Assembly: GCA_028291445.1 (NCBI GenBank)
Contig: JAQGIA010000291.1
Coordinates: 1-6,081, forward strand
Length of the DNA stretch: 6,081 nt
From: Belnapia sp.
GTDB lineage: Bacteria; Pseudomonadota; Alphaproteobacteria; Acetobacterales; Acetobacteraceae
Direction: 5' to 3'
Every line of letters starts with the position of its first letter. Position 1 is the first letter of the stretch. The position numbers were made by a program, and so were the translations under genes. This document shows, in pieces, positions 1 to 6,081 of this stretch. The notes beneath the pieces are model-generated. The model did not search any database. It was not told where the DNA came from and saw only the letters and a program-made list of their open reading frames with translations.

Positions 1-207
1 AGGCTGCCGGTCAACCGCTCCGGCGGGCTCAAGGCCAAGGGCCACCCGATCGGCGCCACCGGCGTCTCCATGCATGTGCTGACGGCCATGCAGCTCACCG
101 GCACCGCCGGGGCGCTGCAATTGCCCAAGGCGGATCTGGGAGGCGTGTTCAACATGGGCGGGGCGGCGGTGGCGAATTACGTCAGCGTGCTGGAACGGGT
201 GGGGTGA
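1..207 (+). CDS. Thiolase-family protein (acetyl-CoA acetyltransferase-like), C-terminal end only
   Basis: This is the last 68 codons of a gene that begins left of the window; frame 1 is open from base 1 to a TGA at 205-207. The translated tail contains the thiolase signature NRSGGLKAKGHPIGATG (visible residues 5-21), with the active-site histidine in GHP. The final strand-turn reads FNMGGAAVANYVSVLE. In classical biosynthetic and degradative thiolases the matching place carries a catalytic cysteine (C-x-G-G-G); here it is Asn (visible residue 51). That pattern is known from SCP2-type and thiolase-like proteins, so the substrate and even true thiolase activity are uncertain. Thiolases condense or cleave acyl-CoA esters, usually in fatty-acid or polyhydroxyalkanoate metabolism, in the cytoplasm. 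The family assignment is firm. The exact subfamily cannot be settled from the tail alone. Confidence 0.88.
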   Translation, partial: RLPVNRSGGLKAKGHPIGATGVSMHVLTAMQLTGTAGALQLPKADLGGVFNMGGAAVANYVSVLERVG

Positions 208-210
208 CAG

Positions 211-261
211 CCGGGGAGGGCTTGCCCTCCCCGGACCCACCAAAGGCCAAAGGGTCCTTGG
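211..261. repeat. Composite hairpin element between convergent genes (probable terminator region)
   Basis: Bases 211-220 (CCGGGGAGGG) and 225-234 (CCCTCCCCGG) form a perfect 10-bp stem with a CTTG loop, four bases after the thiolase stop codon. A second pairing follows: 240-246 with 256-261 (CCAAAGG/CCTTGG, one bulged A). It competes with a third possible stem, GGACCC 233-238 with GGGTCC 252-257. No T-run follows on either strand, so this is not a textbook intrinsic terminator. Its place between two convergent gene ends fits a bidirectional transcription stop or 3'-end stabiliser. From memory, similar GGGGAGGGCTTGCCCTCCCC...CCAAAGG elements recur between genes in Acetobacteraceae; this was not checked. 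Confidence 0.6.
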
Positions 262-283
262 GAGCCGCGGGTTGGGCGCTGTT

Positions 284-945
284 CTAGACCCGTCCGAGCA
301 ATTCCGACTTCTTTGCCTGGAACTCCGCCTCGGTCAGGATCCCCTCCCGATGCAGCTCCGCCAATTGCCGGATGCGTTCCAGCGGATCCCCCGCTGGTGC
401 GGCGGCTTCCGCGGTGATCTCGCGCAGCGCCTCCAGCCGCACCGGCCCGGTCTCGCCGGTAAAGGTCACCGATTGGCCACCCCCCTGCTGCTGCGCCACG
501 CCGCTGATCCGGTGCTCGCCGTGTCATAGACCCGCACCCGCCCTTCCTGACGCAGCACCAGCCGCCGCGCCGCCGGGAACCAGGCGTAGCGCATATCATT
601 CTGCGCCCCGGCCGCCGCCGGCCGGCCCAGCCCCGCCGGCCACCAATCCGCCTCCGGCACCGGCGCCAGTCCGCCGCCGCCTTCGAGCAGCCCGGCCAAT
701 GCCTCGCACAGCGCCGCGACCCGCTGCCGCAGGCCCGCGTTGAACATGTCGCCGATCATGATCATCCCGCCATGGGACCATTGCCCCAGGCCGCCCAGCT
801 CCGGATGGCTGAACTGCGCCATCCGCCCGCCCCCCGCCGCCAGCGCCTCCAACAGGGCCAGCGCCGCTGCCCGGCTCACGCCATGGCGCGCGGCGATTTC
901 CTCCACCTGCCGGGACCCGGCGTCCGTCAGCGCCTGCATTTCCAT
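284..945 (-). pseudogene. SHOCT-domain protein, interrupted by a -1 frameshift
   Basis: Two - strand frames together encode one recognisable protein. The first (from 945) gives residues 1-142. It has an N-terminal helical segment, a conserved-looking block AQFSHPELGG...GQW..GG...GDMFN (residues 43-69), and RYAWFPAARRL then VRVYDT (119-142). Restoring one G (C on the + strand) near 519-520 continues it as GEHRISGVAQQQ and on to a stop at 284-286, for 220 residues in all. The last 34 or so residues, DPLERIRQLAELHREGILTE and onward, are a SHOCT domain (short C-terminal oligomerisation-type domain). As given, the first frame ends early at 466-468 with an unrelated tail lacking SHOCT. The start at 945 has GGAG (949-952) only 3 bases away; the ATG at 939 has 9-base spacing and may be the true start. 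An in-frame stop at 964-966 bars longer versions. Function is unknown. This is either a real mutation or a sequencing error. Confidence 0.75.
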
Positions 946-1073
946 CTTCTCCAGACCATCCGGCTACCCAAAGCCGCCCCGACGCGGCACGTTGCGGCGA
1001 TCCATGCGAGGATGCCCGCGTTGCCACGACCAACCGATGCCATGCTGGATGCCATACTGGGAGACCACCGCCG

Positions 1074-1283
1074 ATGACCGACAGCTACATGCAGGACCAG
1101 GCCGAGGCGCTCGCCCAGCACCTCCGCCTCACCGATGGCAAGACCGGCCATGTCGAGGCCACCGCCGACGGCTTCGTCGTCCATATCCGCAAGCGCTGGC
1201 CCGGCAAGCAGATCACCAGCTGGGACGGCATGCCGGTGGAGTGGCATGAGAATGTCGGCACCAACAAGGCCGCCAACCGCTGA
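1074..1283 (+). CDS. Small hypothetical protein, 69 aa
   Basis: I do not recognise this family. The ATG at 1074 is preceded by GGGAG (1059-1063) at 10-base spacing, a reasonable ribosome binding site. An alternative ATG lies at 1089. The product is soluble and charged, with no signal peptide, membrane segment or cysteine. An N-terminal helix-like stretch (residues 5-18) is followed by a probable beta-rich part (residues 26-58) with three tryptophans (W42, W50, W57) in the settings KRWPGK, SWDG and EWHE. It is divergent from the SHOCT gene and convergent with ispDF, so it stands alone as a transcription unit. Codon use resembles the neighbouring genes and the competing frames here look poorer, which supports it being real, but no homology supports it. 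Confidence 0.55.
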   Translation: MTDSYMQDQAEALAQHLRLTDGKTGHVEATADGFVVHIRKRWPGKQITSWDGMPVEWHENVGTNKAANR

Positions 1284-1462
1284 CCTGTTGCCAATACATT
1301 ATGTTCATGCTACGTTCCGAATGCCGCCAAGCCGCTGCGCCGCTCCGCGCCTAAACCGCTTTAAATTATATTCCTGCTTCGGCTTTATGCCCCGACTTCA
1401 ATTGGTTGCGGCCCAGTCTTCATCCGCCAAGGCAGCGGAATTTGAGCGCGATTGAGCCGGAT
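1284..1462. other. Convergent intergenic region, relatively AT-rich
   Basis: This lies between the stop of the small + strand gene and the stop of ispDF on the - strand. It contains AT-rich patches unlike the flanking genes, for example around 1293-1306 and 1364-1376 (TTTAAATTATATT). The only hairpin seen is weak: TCCGC 1423-1427 with GCGGA 1435-1439, loop of 7. No convincing terminator, RNA gene or protein-coding frame was found. Confidence 0.5.
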
Positions 1463-2617
1463 TTAGCCTGGTACCAGCAGCATCGCCGCCGCCTGCGCCG
1501 CGATGCCCTCGCCGCGCCCGGTGAAGCCCAGCCGCTCGGTCGTCGTCGCCTTCACCCCGACCTTGCCGATATCCACCCCTAGCAGCGCCGCCAGCCTGGC
1601 CTGCATCGCCGCGGCATGCGGACCGATCTTCGGCCTTTCGCACAATAGGGTCACGTCGACATTGGCGATGACGCCGCCCCGCGCCGCGACCCTGGAGGCG
1701 GCATGGACCAGGAATTGCGCGCTGTCGGCACCCTTCCAGCGCTGCTCGCTGGGCGGGAACCAGCGGCCGATATCGCCTTCCGCCAGGGCGCCGTAGATCG
1801 CATCGCACAGCGCATGGATGCCGACATCCGCATCCGAATGGCCTTCGAGCCCGAACTCGCAGGGCACCACCACGCCGCAAAGCACCATCGGCCGCCCCGC
1901 CTCGATCCGGTGGACGTCGAAGCCGGTGCCGATCCGCGGCAGCAGCTTGTGTCCCATCTGGGCCGCCACCCGGTCGAGATCCTCGGGAAAGGTGATCTTC
2001 ACATTCGTCTCCGATCCTGCGACCAGCCGCACCGCTTCGCCCGAAAGCTCCATCAGCTGCGCATCATCCGTCGCTTCCGCCCGGGCCGCCCGATGCGCCG
2101 CCAGCAGCGCCCCGAAGCGGAAGGCCTGCGGGGTCTGCGCCCGATACAGCCCGGCCCGCGGCACCGTCTCGGCGATGATCCCATCGGCCGCGCGTTTCAG
2201 CGTATCCGCCACCGGCTGCGCCGGGATCGCCGCCGAGGCCTGGTCCAGCGCCGCTAGCAATGCCGCGATGGTCCCGGCCGGCACCACCGGCCGCGCCGCG
2301 TCATGCACCAGCACCACCTCCGGCACCGGATCGCGCTGCGCCAGCGAGTCGAGCCCGCGGCGGACGCTGGCCTGCCGGGTTTCGCCCCCCGCCACCGGCG
2401 GCAGCAGCCCGGGCAGCCCCGCCAGCAGGGCCGCGACCCGTGCCTCCTCGCCGGCGGCGCAGACCGGCTGCAGCAGGGTCACGGCGCCCCCGGCCAGCAG
2501 CGCTTCCGCCGCATGGCGGATCACCGGCCGGCCCAGCAGGGGCAGATATTGCTTCGGCTGCGACGCGCCGAAGCGGGTGCCGCTGCCGGCGGCCATCAGG
2601 AGTGCGGCGATGCTCAT
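1463..2617 (-). CDS. ispDF: Bifunctional IspD/IspF enzyme (MEP pathway), 384 aa
   Basis: A fused cytoplasmic enzyme for two non-consecutive steps of non-mevalonate isoprenoid synthesis. IspD makes CDP-methylerythritol from MEP and CTP; IspF cyclises the IspE product to MEcPP with release of CMP. The IspD domain (about 1-222) shows the nucleotide-binding LMAAGSGTRFG (7-17), PKQY (21-24), VHDAARP (104-110), TPQAF (162-166) and NVKITFPEDL (205-214). The IspF domain (about 226-384) shows metal ligands in FDVH (D234, H236) and H268, HSDADV (260-265), GADS (296-299) and ATTTERLGFTGRGEG (357-371). Fusion of IspD and IspF is typical of alphaproteobacteria and epsilonproteobacteria. The start at 2617 was chosen because IspD proteins begin close to the IAALLMAAGSG strand; the frame is open further upstream (ATG at 2698), but that extension looks non-coding. 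No clear Shine-Dalgarno precedes 2617. The gene is divergent from dusB. IspE is not in the window. Confidence 0.96.
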   Translation of the reverse strand: MSIAALLMAAGSGTRFGASQPKQYLPLLGRPVIRHAAEALLAGGAVTLLQPVCAAGEEARVAALLAGLPGLLPPVAGGETRQASVRRGLDSLAQRDPVPEVVLVHDAARPVVPAGTIAALLAALDQASAAIPAQPVADTLKRAADGIIAETVPRAGLYRAQTPQAFRFGALLAAHRAARAEATDDAQLMELSGEAVRLVAGSETNVKITFPEDLDRVAAQMGHKLLPRIGTGFDVHRIEAGRPMVLCGVVVPCEFGLEGHSDADVGIHALCDAIYGALAEGDIGRWFPPSEQRWKGADSAQFLVHAASRVAARGGVIANVDVTLLCERPKIGPHAAAMQARLAALLGVDIGKVGVKATTTERLGFTGRGEGIAAQAAAMLLVPG

Positions 2618-2703
2618 CGGCCGGAAGCTAATGCAGATCCGCGGGCAGCGAAATCCGTCCGCCCCCGGCCCACTCCCTGGCCGGCACTTTTCTCCCATCG
2701 CAA

Positions 2704-2720
2704 TGCACCATATTGGGACG
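2704..2720. promoter_or_regulatory. Candidate NtrC-binding site upstream of dusB-ntrBC
   Basis: The 17-mer TGCACCATATTGGGACG resembles the enteric NtrC dyad, recalled as TGCACYA-N3-TGGTGCA. The left half matches 7 of 7, the 3-base spacer is right, and the right half matches 4 of 7. It sits in the ispDF/dusB divergent region, about 65 bases before the dusB start and about 26 bases upstream of the candidate -35 box. Since the operon encodes NtrC itself, autoregulation is a natural reading. Prediction only: one half-site is degenerate. Confidence 0.4.
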
Positions 2721-2746
2721 TCTCTCAGCTATCTGCCGGAGGCGCG

Positions 2747-2775
2747 TTGCCGCGGCGCCGCATTTCCCCTAGTTT
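2747..2775 (+). promoter_or_regulatory. Weak sigma-70-like promoter in front of dusB
   Basis: TTGCCG (2747-2752) and TAGTTT (2770-2775) are separated by exactly 17 bases and resemble -35 and -10 boxes (4/6 and 3/6 to consensus). Transcription would start near 2782-2785, on or next to the dusB ATG. That implies a leaderless or nearly leaderless message and fits the absence of a Shine-Dalgarno sequence. The match is weak. Confidence 0.25.
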
Positions 2776-2784
2776 GCCCAAATC

Positions 2785-3888
2785 ATGAGCATTGACATGC
2801 CCGCCCCTCAGGCCCCCATCGCCGAGAATGCCTGCGATCCAAGCGGATTGCCCCCTATCATGGTGGGCGGCATCCGCATTGCCGTGCCGGTCTACCTTGC
2901 CCCCATGTCGGGCGTGACCGACCTGCCGTTCCGCCGCCTGGCCCGGCAGCTCGGCACCGGCATGGTGGTCAGCGAGATGATCGCCTCCCAGGCCATGGTG
3001 CGGGAGAACCGGCAGACCCTGAAGATGGCCGAGGTCGATGGCTTCGGCGCGCCCTCCGCCGTCCAGCTCGCCGGCTGCGAGCCGGCGGTGATGGCCGAGG
3101 CGGCAAGACTCGCCGCCGACCGGGGCGCCGCCATCATCGACATCAACTTCGGCTGCCCGGTGAAGAAGGTGGCGCTCGGCCAGCAGGCCGGCAGCGCGCT
3201 GATGCGCGACGAGATCCGTGCCGCCGCCATCCTCGAGGCGGTGGTCAGGGCGGTCCCGGTGCCGGTCACCCTCAAGATGCGGATGGGCTGGGACCACGCC
3301 TCGCTGAATGCGCCGAAGCTCGCCCGCATCGCCGAGGATTGCGGGATCCGGCTGGTCACCGTCCATGGCCGGACCCGGCAGATGCTCTATACCGGCACCG
3401 CCGATTGGGATTTCGTCCGGCTGGTGAAGGATGCCGTCCGCATCCCGGTGCTGGTGAACGGCGATATCCTGACCCCCCAGCACGCCGCCGAGGCGCTGCG
3501 CCGCTCGGGCGCCGATGGGGTGATGATCGGCCGCGGCTGCTATGGCCGACCCTGGTTTCCCCGCCAGGTGGCCGAATACCTGACCACCGGCCGGGAGCCG
3601 GCCGAGCCGAGCCTTGCGGAGCAGCTGGCGACCCTGCTGGAGCATTACGCGGACATGCTGTCGCATCACGGCACCCAGACCGGCGTTCGCCTCGCGCGAA
3701 AGCACATCGCCTGGTACTCGAAGGGCCTGCCCGGATCGGCCGAATTCCGCTCCGGCATCAACCGGGTCGAGCAGGCCTCGGAGGTCGCCGCGGCGATCGA
3801 GGCCTTCTACCGGCCGCTGCTCGACCTCGGGCTGGAGGCGGCCCGCGCCCGCTTCCACGCCCTCGGCCATGATAAGATGGCCGCATGA
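2785..3888 (+). CDS. dusB: tRNA-dihydrouridine synthase DusB (NifR3 family), 367 aa
   Basis: An FMN-dependent TIM-barrel enzyme that uses NADPH to reduce specific uridines in the D-loop of tRNA to dihydrouridine. Visible family features in order: the FMN-binding first strand VYLAPMSGVTDLPFR (36-50), the catalytic-cysteine motif DINFGCPVKKV (119-129, C124), VTLKMRMGW (161-169), VTVHGRTR (191-198), VNGDI (224-228) and the phosphate-binding GADGVMIGRG (242-251). A helical tRNA-binding C-terminal domain follows (about 275-355, with RKHIAWYSKGLPG at 305-317). Length is slightly above the usual 320-340 because of a roughly 25-residue N-terminal extension before the barrel. The start may therefore be later, at ATG 2797 or 2860. 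No Shine-Dalgarno is visible at 2785. The TGA overlaps the ntrB start as ATGA (3885-3888). In alphaproteobacteria this gene, historically nifR3, heads the ntr operon; its link to nitrogen control appears to be co-transcription. Confidence 0.95.
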   Translation: MSIDMPAPQAPIAENACDPSGLPPIMVGGIRIAVPVYLAPMSGVTDLPFRRLARQLGTGMVVSEMIASQAMVRENRQTLKMAEVDGFGAPSAVQLAGCEPAVMAEAARLAADRGAAIIDINFGCPVKKVALGQQAGSALMRDEIRAAAILEAVVRAVPVPVTLKMRMGWDHASLNAPKLARIAEDCGIRLVTVHGRTRQMLYTGTADWDFVRLVKDAVRIPVLVNGDILTPQHAAEALRRSGADGVMIGRGCYGRPWFPRQVAEYLTTGREPAEPSLAEQLATLLEHYADMLSHHGTQTGVRLARKHIAWYSKGLPGSAEFRSGINRVEQASEVAAAIEAFYRPLLDLGLEAARARFHALGHDKMAA

Positions 3889-5054
3889 GCGAGGCCTTCG
3901 CCACCCGGGCGCGCGGCCGCCTGCCGCCGCCGGTGCGGCCGATCCCTTTGCCGCTGCCCGATTGCGCCGCCATCCTCGGCGCGCTGCCGATGCCGGCCAT
4001 CGTGCTCGATGTCGAGGACCGCTTCCGCTACGTCAACCAGGCGGCGGAGCTGTTCTTCCAGCTGTCGTTCGGCACGCTGGCGGCGATGCGCCTCGGCGAC
4101 CTGCTGCCGCCCGACAGCCGGCTCTTCGCCCTGCTGGCCCAGGTCCGCCAGCACGAGGCCCCGGTTTCCGACCACGACCTGCTGCTGGATAGCCCGCGGC
4201 TCAGCCGCCGCGGCGTCGCCGCCCATGGTGCGCCACTGCCGGAGATGGCCGGCGCCGTGGTGCTGACGCTGCAGGATGGCTCGACCGCGCAGATGATGAA
4301 CCGCCAGCTCAACTTCCTCGGCGCGGCGCGCGGCGCCTCGGCCATGGCGGAGATGCTCGCCCACGAAGTGAAGAACCCGCTGTCCGGCATCCGCGGCGCC
4401 GCGCAACTGCTCGAACAGGGCGCCAGCGAGGGCGACCGCGAGCTTTGCGTGCTGATCCAGGACGAGGTCGACCGCATCCGCAACCTGGTCGACCGGATGG
4501 ACATGTTCTCCGACCATCCGGTCGAGCTGGCTCCGGTCAATATCCATCAGGTGCTCGATCATGTGCGGCGGGTGGCGCAGACCGGCTTCGCCGCGCATCT
4601 CCGCATCGCCGAGGAGTACGACCCCTCCCTGCCGCTGGTCTGGGGCAACCGCGACCTGCTGGTGCAGGTGCTGCTGAACCTGGTGAAGAACGCCGCCGAG
4701 GCGGTCAATCCGGTGGGCGGCGAGATCATCCTCGCCACCGCCTACCACCATGGCGTCCGCATCGCCGTGCCCGGCAGCAACGAGCGGGTGCACGTGCCCC
4801 TGCAGGTCATCGTCCGCGACAATGGCCCAGGGATCCCCGAGCCGGTCCGCGCCACGCTGTTCGAGCCATTCGTCACCACCAAGCGGGGCGGGCAGGGGCT
4901 CGGCCTCGCGCTGGTGGCCAAGCTGGTGGCCGACCTGGGCGGTCTGATCGAATGCGACAGCCGGCCCGGCCGGACCATCTTCCGCCTCTCGCTGGCGATG
5001 CCCCCCGCCGGGCTGCGTATCGGCGATCTGCCGCGCATCAAGGATCGTTCATGA
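3885..5054 (+). CDS. ntrB: Nitrogen regulation sensor histidine kinase NtrB (GlnL), 389 aa
   Basis: A cytoplasmic two-component kinase/phosphatase that, with PII protein, sets the phosphorylation state of NtrC according to nitrogen status. There are no membrane segments, as expected for NtrB and unlike NtrY. A proline-rich N-terminus (about 1-27) leads into a PAS domain (about 28-130, with [22 protein letters not shown]). The dimerisation/phosphoacceptor domain has the H-box [18 protein letters not shown] (H160). The ATPase domain has an N-box ([17 protein letters not shown]265 and N269), G1 box DNGPGIP (312-318), F-box [12 protein letters not shown] (325-336) and G2 box GQGLGLALV (336-344). 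All catalytic boxes are intact. The stretch at about 288-306 between N and G1 boxes, with [12 protein letters not shown], seems typical of alphaproteobacterial NtrB. The start overlaps the dusB stop and the stop overlaps the ntrC start, each as ATGA. No strong Shine-Dalgarno is seen, so translation probably depends on coupling. Confidence 0.95.
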   Translation: MSEAFATRARGRLPPPVRPIPLPLPDCAAILGALPMPAIVLDVEDRFRYVNQAAELFFQLSFGTLAAMRLGDLLPPDSRLFALLAQVRQHEAPVSDHDLLLDSPRLSRRGVAAHGAPLPEMAGAVVLTLQDGSTAQMMNRQLNFLGAARGASAMAEMLAHEVKNPLSGIRGAAQLLEQGASEGDRELCVLIQDEVDRIRNLVDRMDMFSDHPVELAPVNIHQVLDHVRRVAQTGFAAHLRIAEEYDPSLPLVWGNRDLLVQVLLNLVKNAAEAVNPVGGEIILATAYHHGVRIAVPGSNERVHVPLQVIVRDNGPGIPEPVRATLFEPFVTTKRGGQGLGLALVAKLVADLGGLIECDSRPGRTIFRLSLAMPPAGLRIGDLPRIKDRS

Positions 5055-6081
5055 CCGATAGCCGCACCATCCTGATCGCCGACGACGACCGGGCCATCCG
5101 CACCGTGCTCAGCCAGGCGCTCGGCCGCTCCGGCTACCAGGTGCGTGCCACCTCCTCCGCCTCCACCCTGTGGCGCTGGGTCGAGGATGGCGAGGGCGAC
5201 CTCGTCATCACCGATGTCATCATGCCGGACGAGAACGGGCTGGACCTCGTCCCCCGCATCAAGCGCATCCGCCCGGACCTGCGGGTGGTGGTGATGTCCG
5301 CCCAATCCACCTTCATGACCGCCTTGAAGGCCGCCCAGCGCGGCGCCTTCGAATATTTGCCGAAGCCCTTCGACCTGAAGGAATTGCTGGCGGTGGTGGA
5401 GCGCGCTCTGGCGGCGCCGCAGGCCCCGGCGCCGGCCGATGACGAGGAGCCCGAGGAGAAGCTGCCGCTGGTCGGCCGCAGCCAGGCGATGCAGGAAATC
5501 TACCGGACCGTCGCCCGGCTCACCACCACCGACCTCACGGTGATGATCACCGGCGAATCGGGCACCGGCAAGGAGCTGGTGGCCCGCGCCCTGCACGACT
5601 ACGGACGCCGCCGCGGCGGGCCTTTCGTCGCGATCAACATGGCGGCGATCCCGCGCGAGCTGATCGAGAGCGAGCTGTTCGGCCATGAGCGTGGCGCCTT
5701 CACCGGCGCGCTCAACCGCGGCATCGGCCGCTTCGAGCAGGCCGCCGGCGGTACCCTGTTCCTCGACGAGATCGGCGACATGCCGCCCGAGGCGCAGACC
5801 CGGCTGCTGCGCGTCCTCCAGGAGGGCGAGTTCACCACCGTCGGCGGCCGCAACCCGATCAAGGCCAATGTCCGCATCGTCGCCGCCACCCACCGCGACC
5901 TGCGCCAGTCGATCCGCCAGGGGTTGTTCCGCGAGGATCTCTTCTACCGCCTCAACGTCGTGCCGATCCGGCTGCCCCCGCTGCGGGAGCGGCTGGAGGA
6001 TATCCCGCTGCTGGCGCGCCACTTCCTCGACCGCGCCAAGGCCTCCGGCCTGCCCTCCAAGCAGCTCAGCCCGGAATCGCT
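5051..6081 (+). CDS. ntrC: Nitrogen regulation response regulator NtrC (GlnG), 3' end beyond window
   Basis: Partial: 343 codons are present and the frame is open at the right edge; full NtrC is usually about 470-490 residues. The receiver domain (about 5-120) has the acidic pair D11/D12, phospho-acceptor D55 in [10 protein letters not shown]83 in MSAQS and K105 in PKPF. An acidic, proline/alanine-rich linker (about 122-137) leads to the AAA+ sigma-54 interaction domain. That domain has Walker A GESGTGKE (168-175), the sigma-54-contacting GAFTGA (215-220), Walker [13 protein letters not shown] (233-244), and sensor/arginine-finger region ATHRDL and [22 protein letters not shown] (279-314). 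The Fis-type DNA-binding domain lies outside. It is phosphorylated by NtrB and activates nitrogen-assimilation promoters with RNA polymerase-sigma-54. An intact GAFTGA sets it apart from Rhodobacter-type NtrC, which lacks this motif. Start ATG 5051 overlaps the ntrB stop. In related genomes ntrY-ntrX usually follow; that cannot be seen here. Confidence 0.95.
   Translation, partial: MTDSRTILIADDDRAIRTVLSQALGRSGYQVRATSSASTLWRWVEDGEGDLVITDVIMPDENGLDLVPRIKRIRPDLRVVVMSAQSTFMTALKAAQRGAFEYLPKPFDLKELLAVVERALAAPQAPAPADDEEPEEKLPLVGRSQAMQEIYRTVARLTTTDLTVMITGESGTGKELVARALHDYGRRRGGPFVAINMAAIPRELIESELFGHERGAFTGALNRGIGRFEQAAGGTLFLDEIGDMPPEAQTRLLRVLQEGEFTTVGGRNPIKANVRIVAATHRDLRQSIRQGLFREDLFYRLNVVPIRLPPLRERLEDIPLLARHFLDRAKASGLPSKQLSPES

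Noticed and set aside
1014..1077. Short + strand frame ending in ATGA overlap with the 69-aa gene (21 residues from ATG 1014)
   Set aside because: It has no properly spaced ribosome binding site, and its longer form is antisense to the SHOCT gene. The overlap alone is weak evidence.
1423..1439. TCCGC/GCGGA hairpin as terminator of ispDF or of the small gene
   Set aside because: The stem has only 5 bp with a 7-base loop and no T-run in the ispDF direction; chance is sufficient in this sequence.
2665..2690. Inverted repeat CCGGCC/GGCCGG followed by CACTTTT as a terminator, or GGCAC nearby as a sigma-54 -24 box
   Set aside because: The stem is only 6 bp, there is no + strand gene upstream to terminate, and no GC doublet sits at the correct -12 distance after GGCAC.
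2618..2698. N-terminal extension of ispDF to ATG 2698
   Set aside because: The extra 27 residues have no counterpart in IspD, which starts at the nucleotide-binding strand, and the extension would use up much of the divergent promoter region.
1818..2795. A 325-codon + strand open frame opposite ispDF
   Set aside because: IspD and IspF motifs on the - strand are unambiguous. The + frame is Ser/Ala/Pro/Arg-rich noise.
2725..3870. A 381-codon - strand open frame opposite dusB
   Set aside because: DusB on the + strand has every family motif. The antisense product matches no family I know and has antisense-type composition.
3807..4793. A 328-codon - strand open frame opposite ntrB
   Set aside because: It is a shadow of ntrB, with a His/Gln/Gly-rich antisense translation and no recognisable motif.
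4742..6022. A 426-codon - strand open frame opposite ntrB/ntrC
   Set aside because: It mirrors two genes with all catalytic motifs. Its translation is low-complexity and rich in His, Gln, Gly and Asp, as expected for antisense frames in GC-rich DNA.

Overview
The window is GC-rich chromosomal DNA with the codon bias and gene content of an alphaproteobacterium. The fused ispDF gene and the dusB-ntrB-ntrC order (the classical nifR3-ntrBC arrangement) both point there. The hairpin-rich intergenic element near position 211 and the sequence of the SHOCT-domain protein look most like Rhodospirillales/Acetobacteraceae (Roseomonas-like). That finer placement is inference from memory and was not tested.

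Left part (1-1462). The 3' end of a thiolase-family gene enters from the left on the + strand. A perfect hairpin separates it from a convergent - strand gene for a SHOCT-domain protein. That gene is broken by what looks like a single missing base near 519-520. Divergent to it is a small uncharacterised + strand gene of 69 codons. A 180-bp stretch, less GC-rich than its neighbours, then lies between two convergent gene ends.

Middle (1463-2784). The bifunctional isoprenoid gene ispDF is on the - strand. A 167-bp divergent region separates it from dusB. This region holds a good match to an NtrC-binding site (2704-2720) and a weak sigma-70-like promoter just in front of dusB. Neither ispDF nor dusB has a recognisable Shine-Dalgarno sequence.

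Right part (2785-6081). dusB (tRNA-dihydrouridine synthase), ntrB (nitrogen sensor kinase) and ntrC (sigma-54 response regulator, cut by the window edge) lie head to tail. Each junction is a 4-base ATGA start/stop overlap, so this is almost certainly one translationally coupled operon. NtrB would control the phosphorylation state of NtrC, and phospho-NtrC would activate sigma-54 promoters of nitrogen-assimilation genes. The candidate NtrC site upstream suggests the operon is autoregulated.

Most of the window is ordinary core genome. I found no new defence or mobile system. The points most worth a second look are the candidate NtrC operator, the frameshifted SHOCT gene, the thiolase tail without its usual C-terminal cysteine, and the possible leaderless start of dusB.
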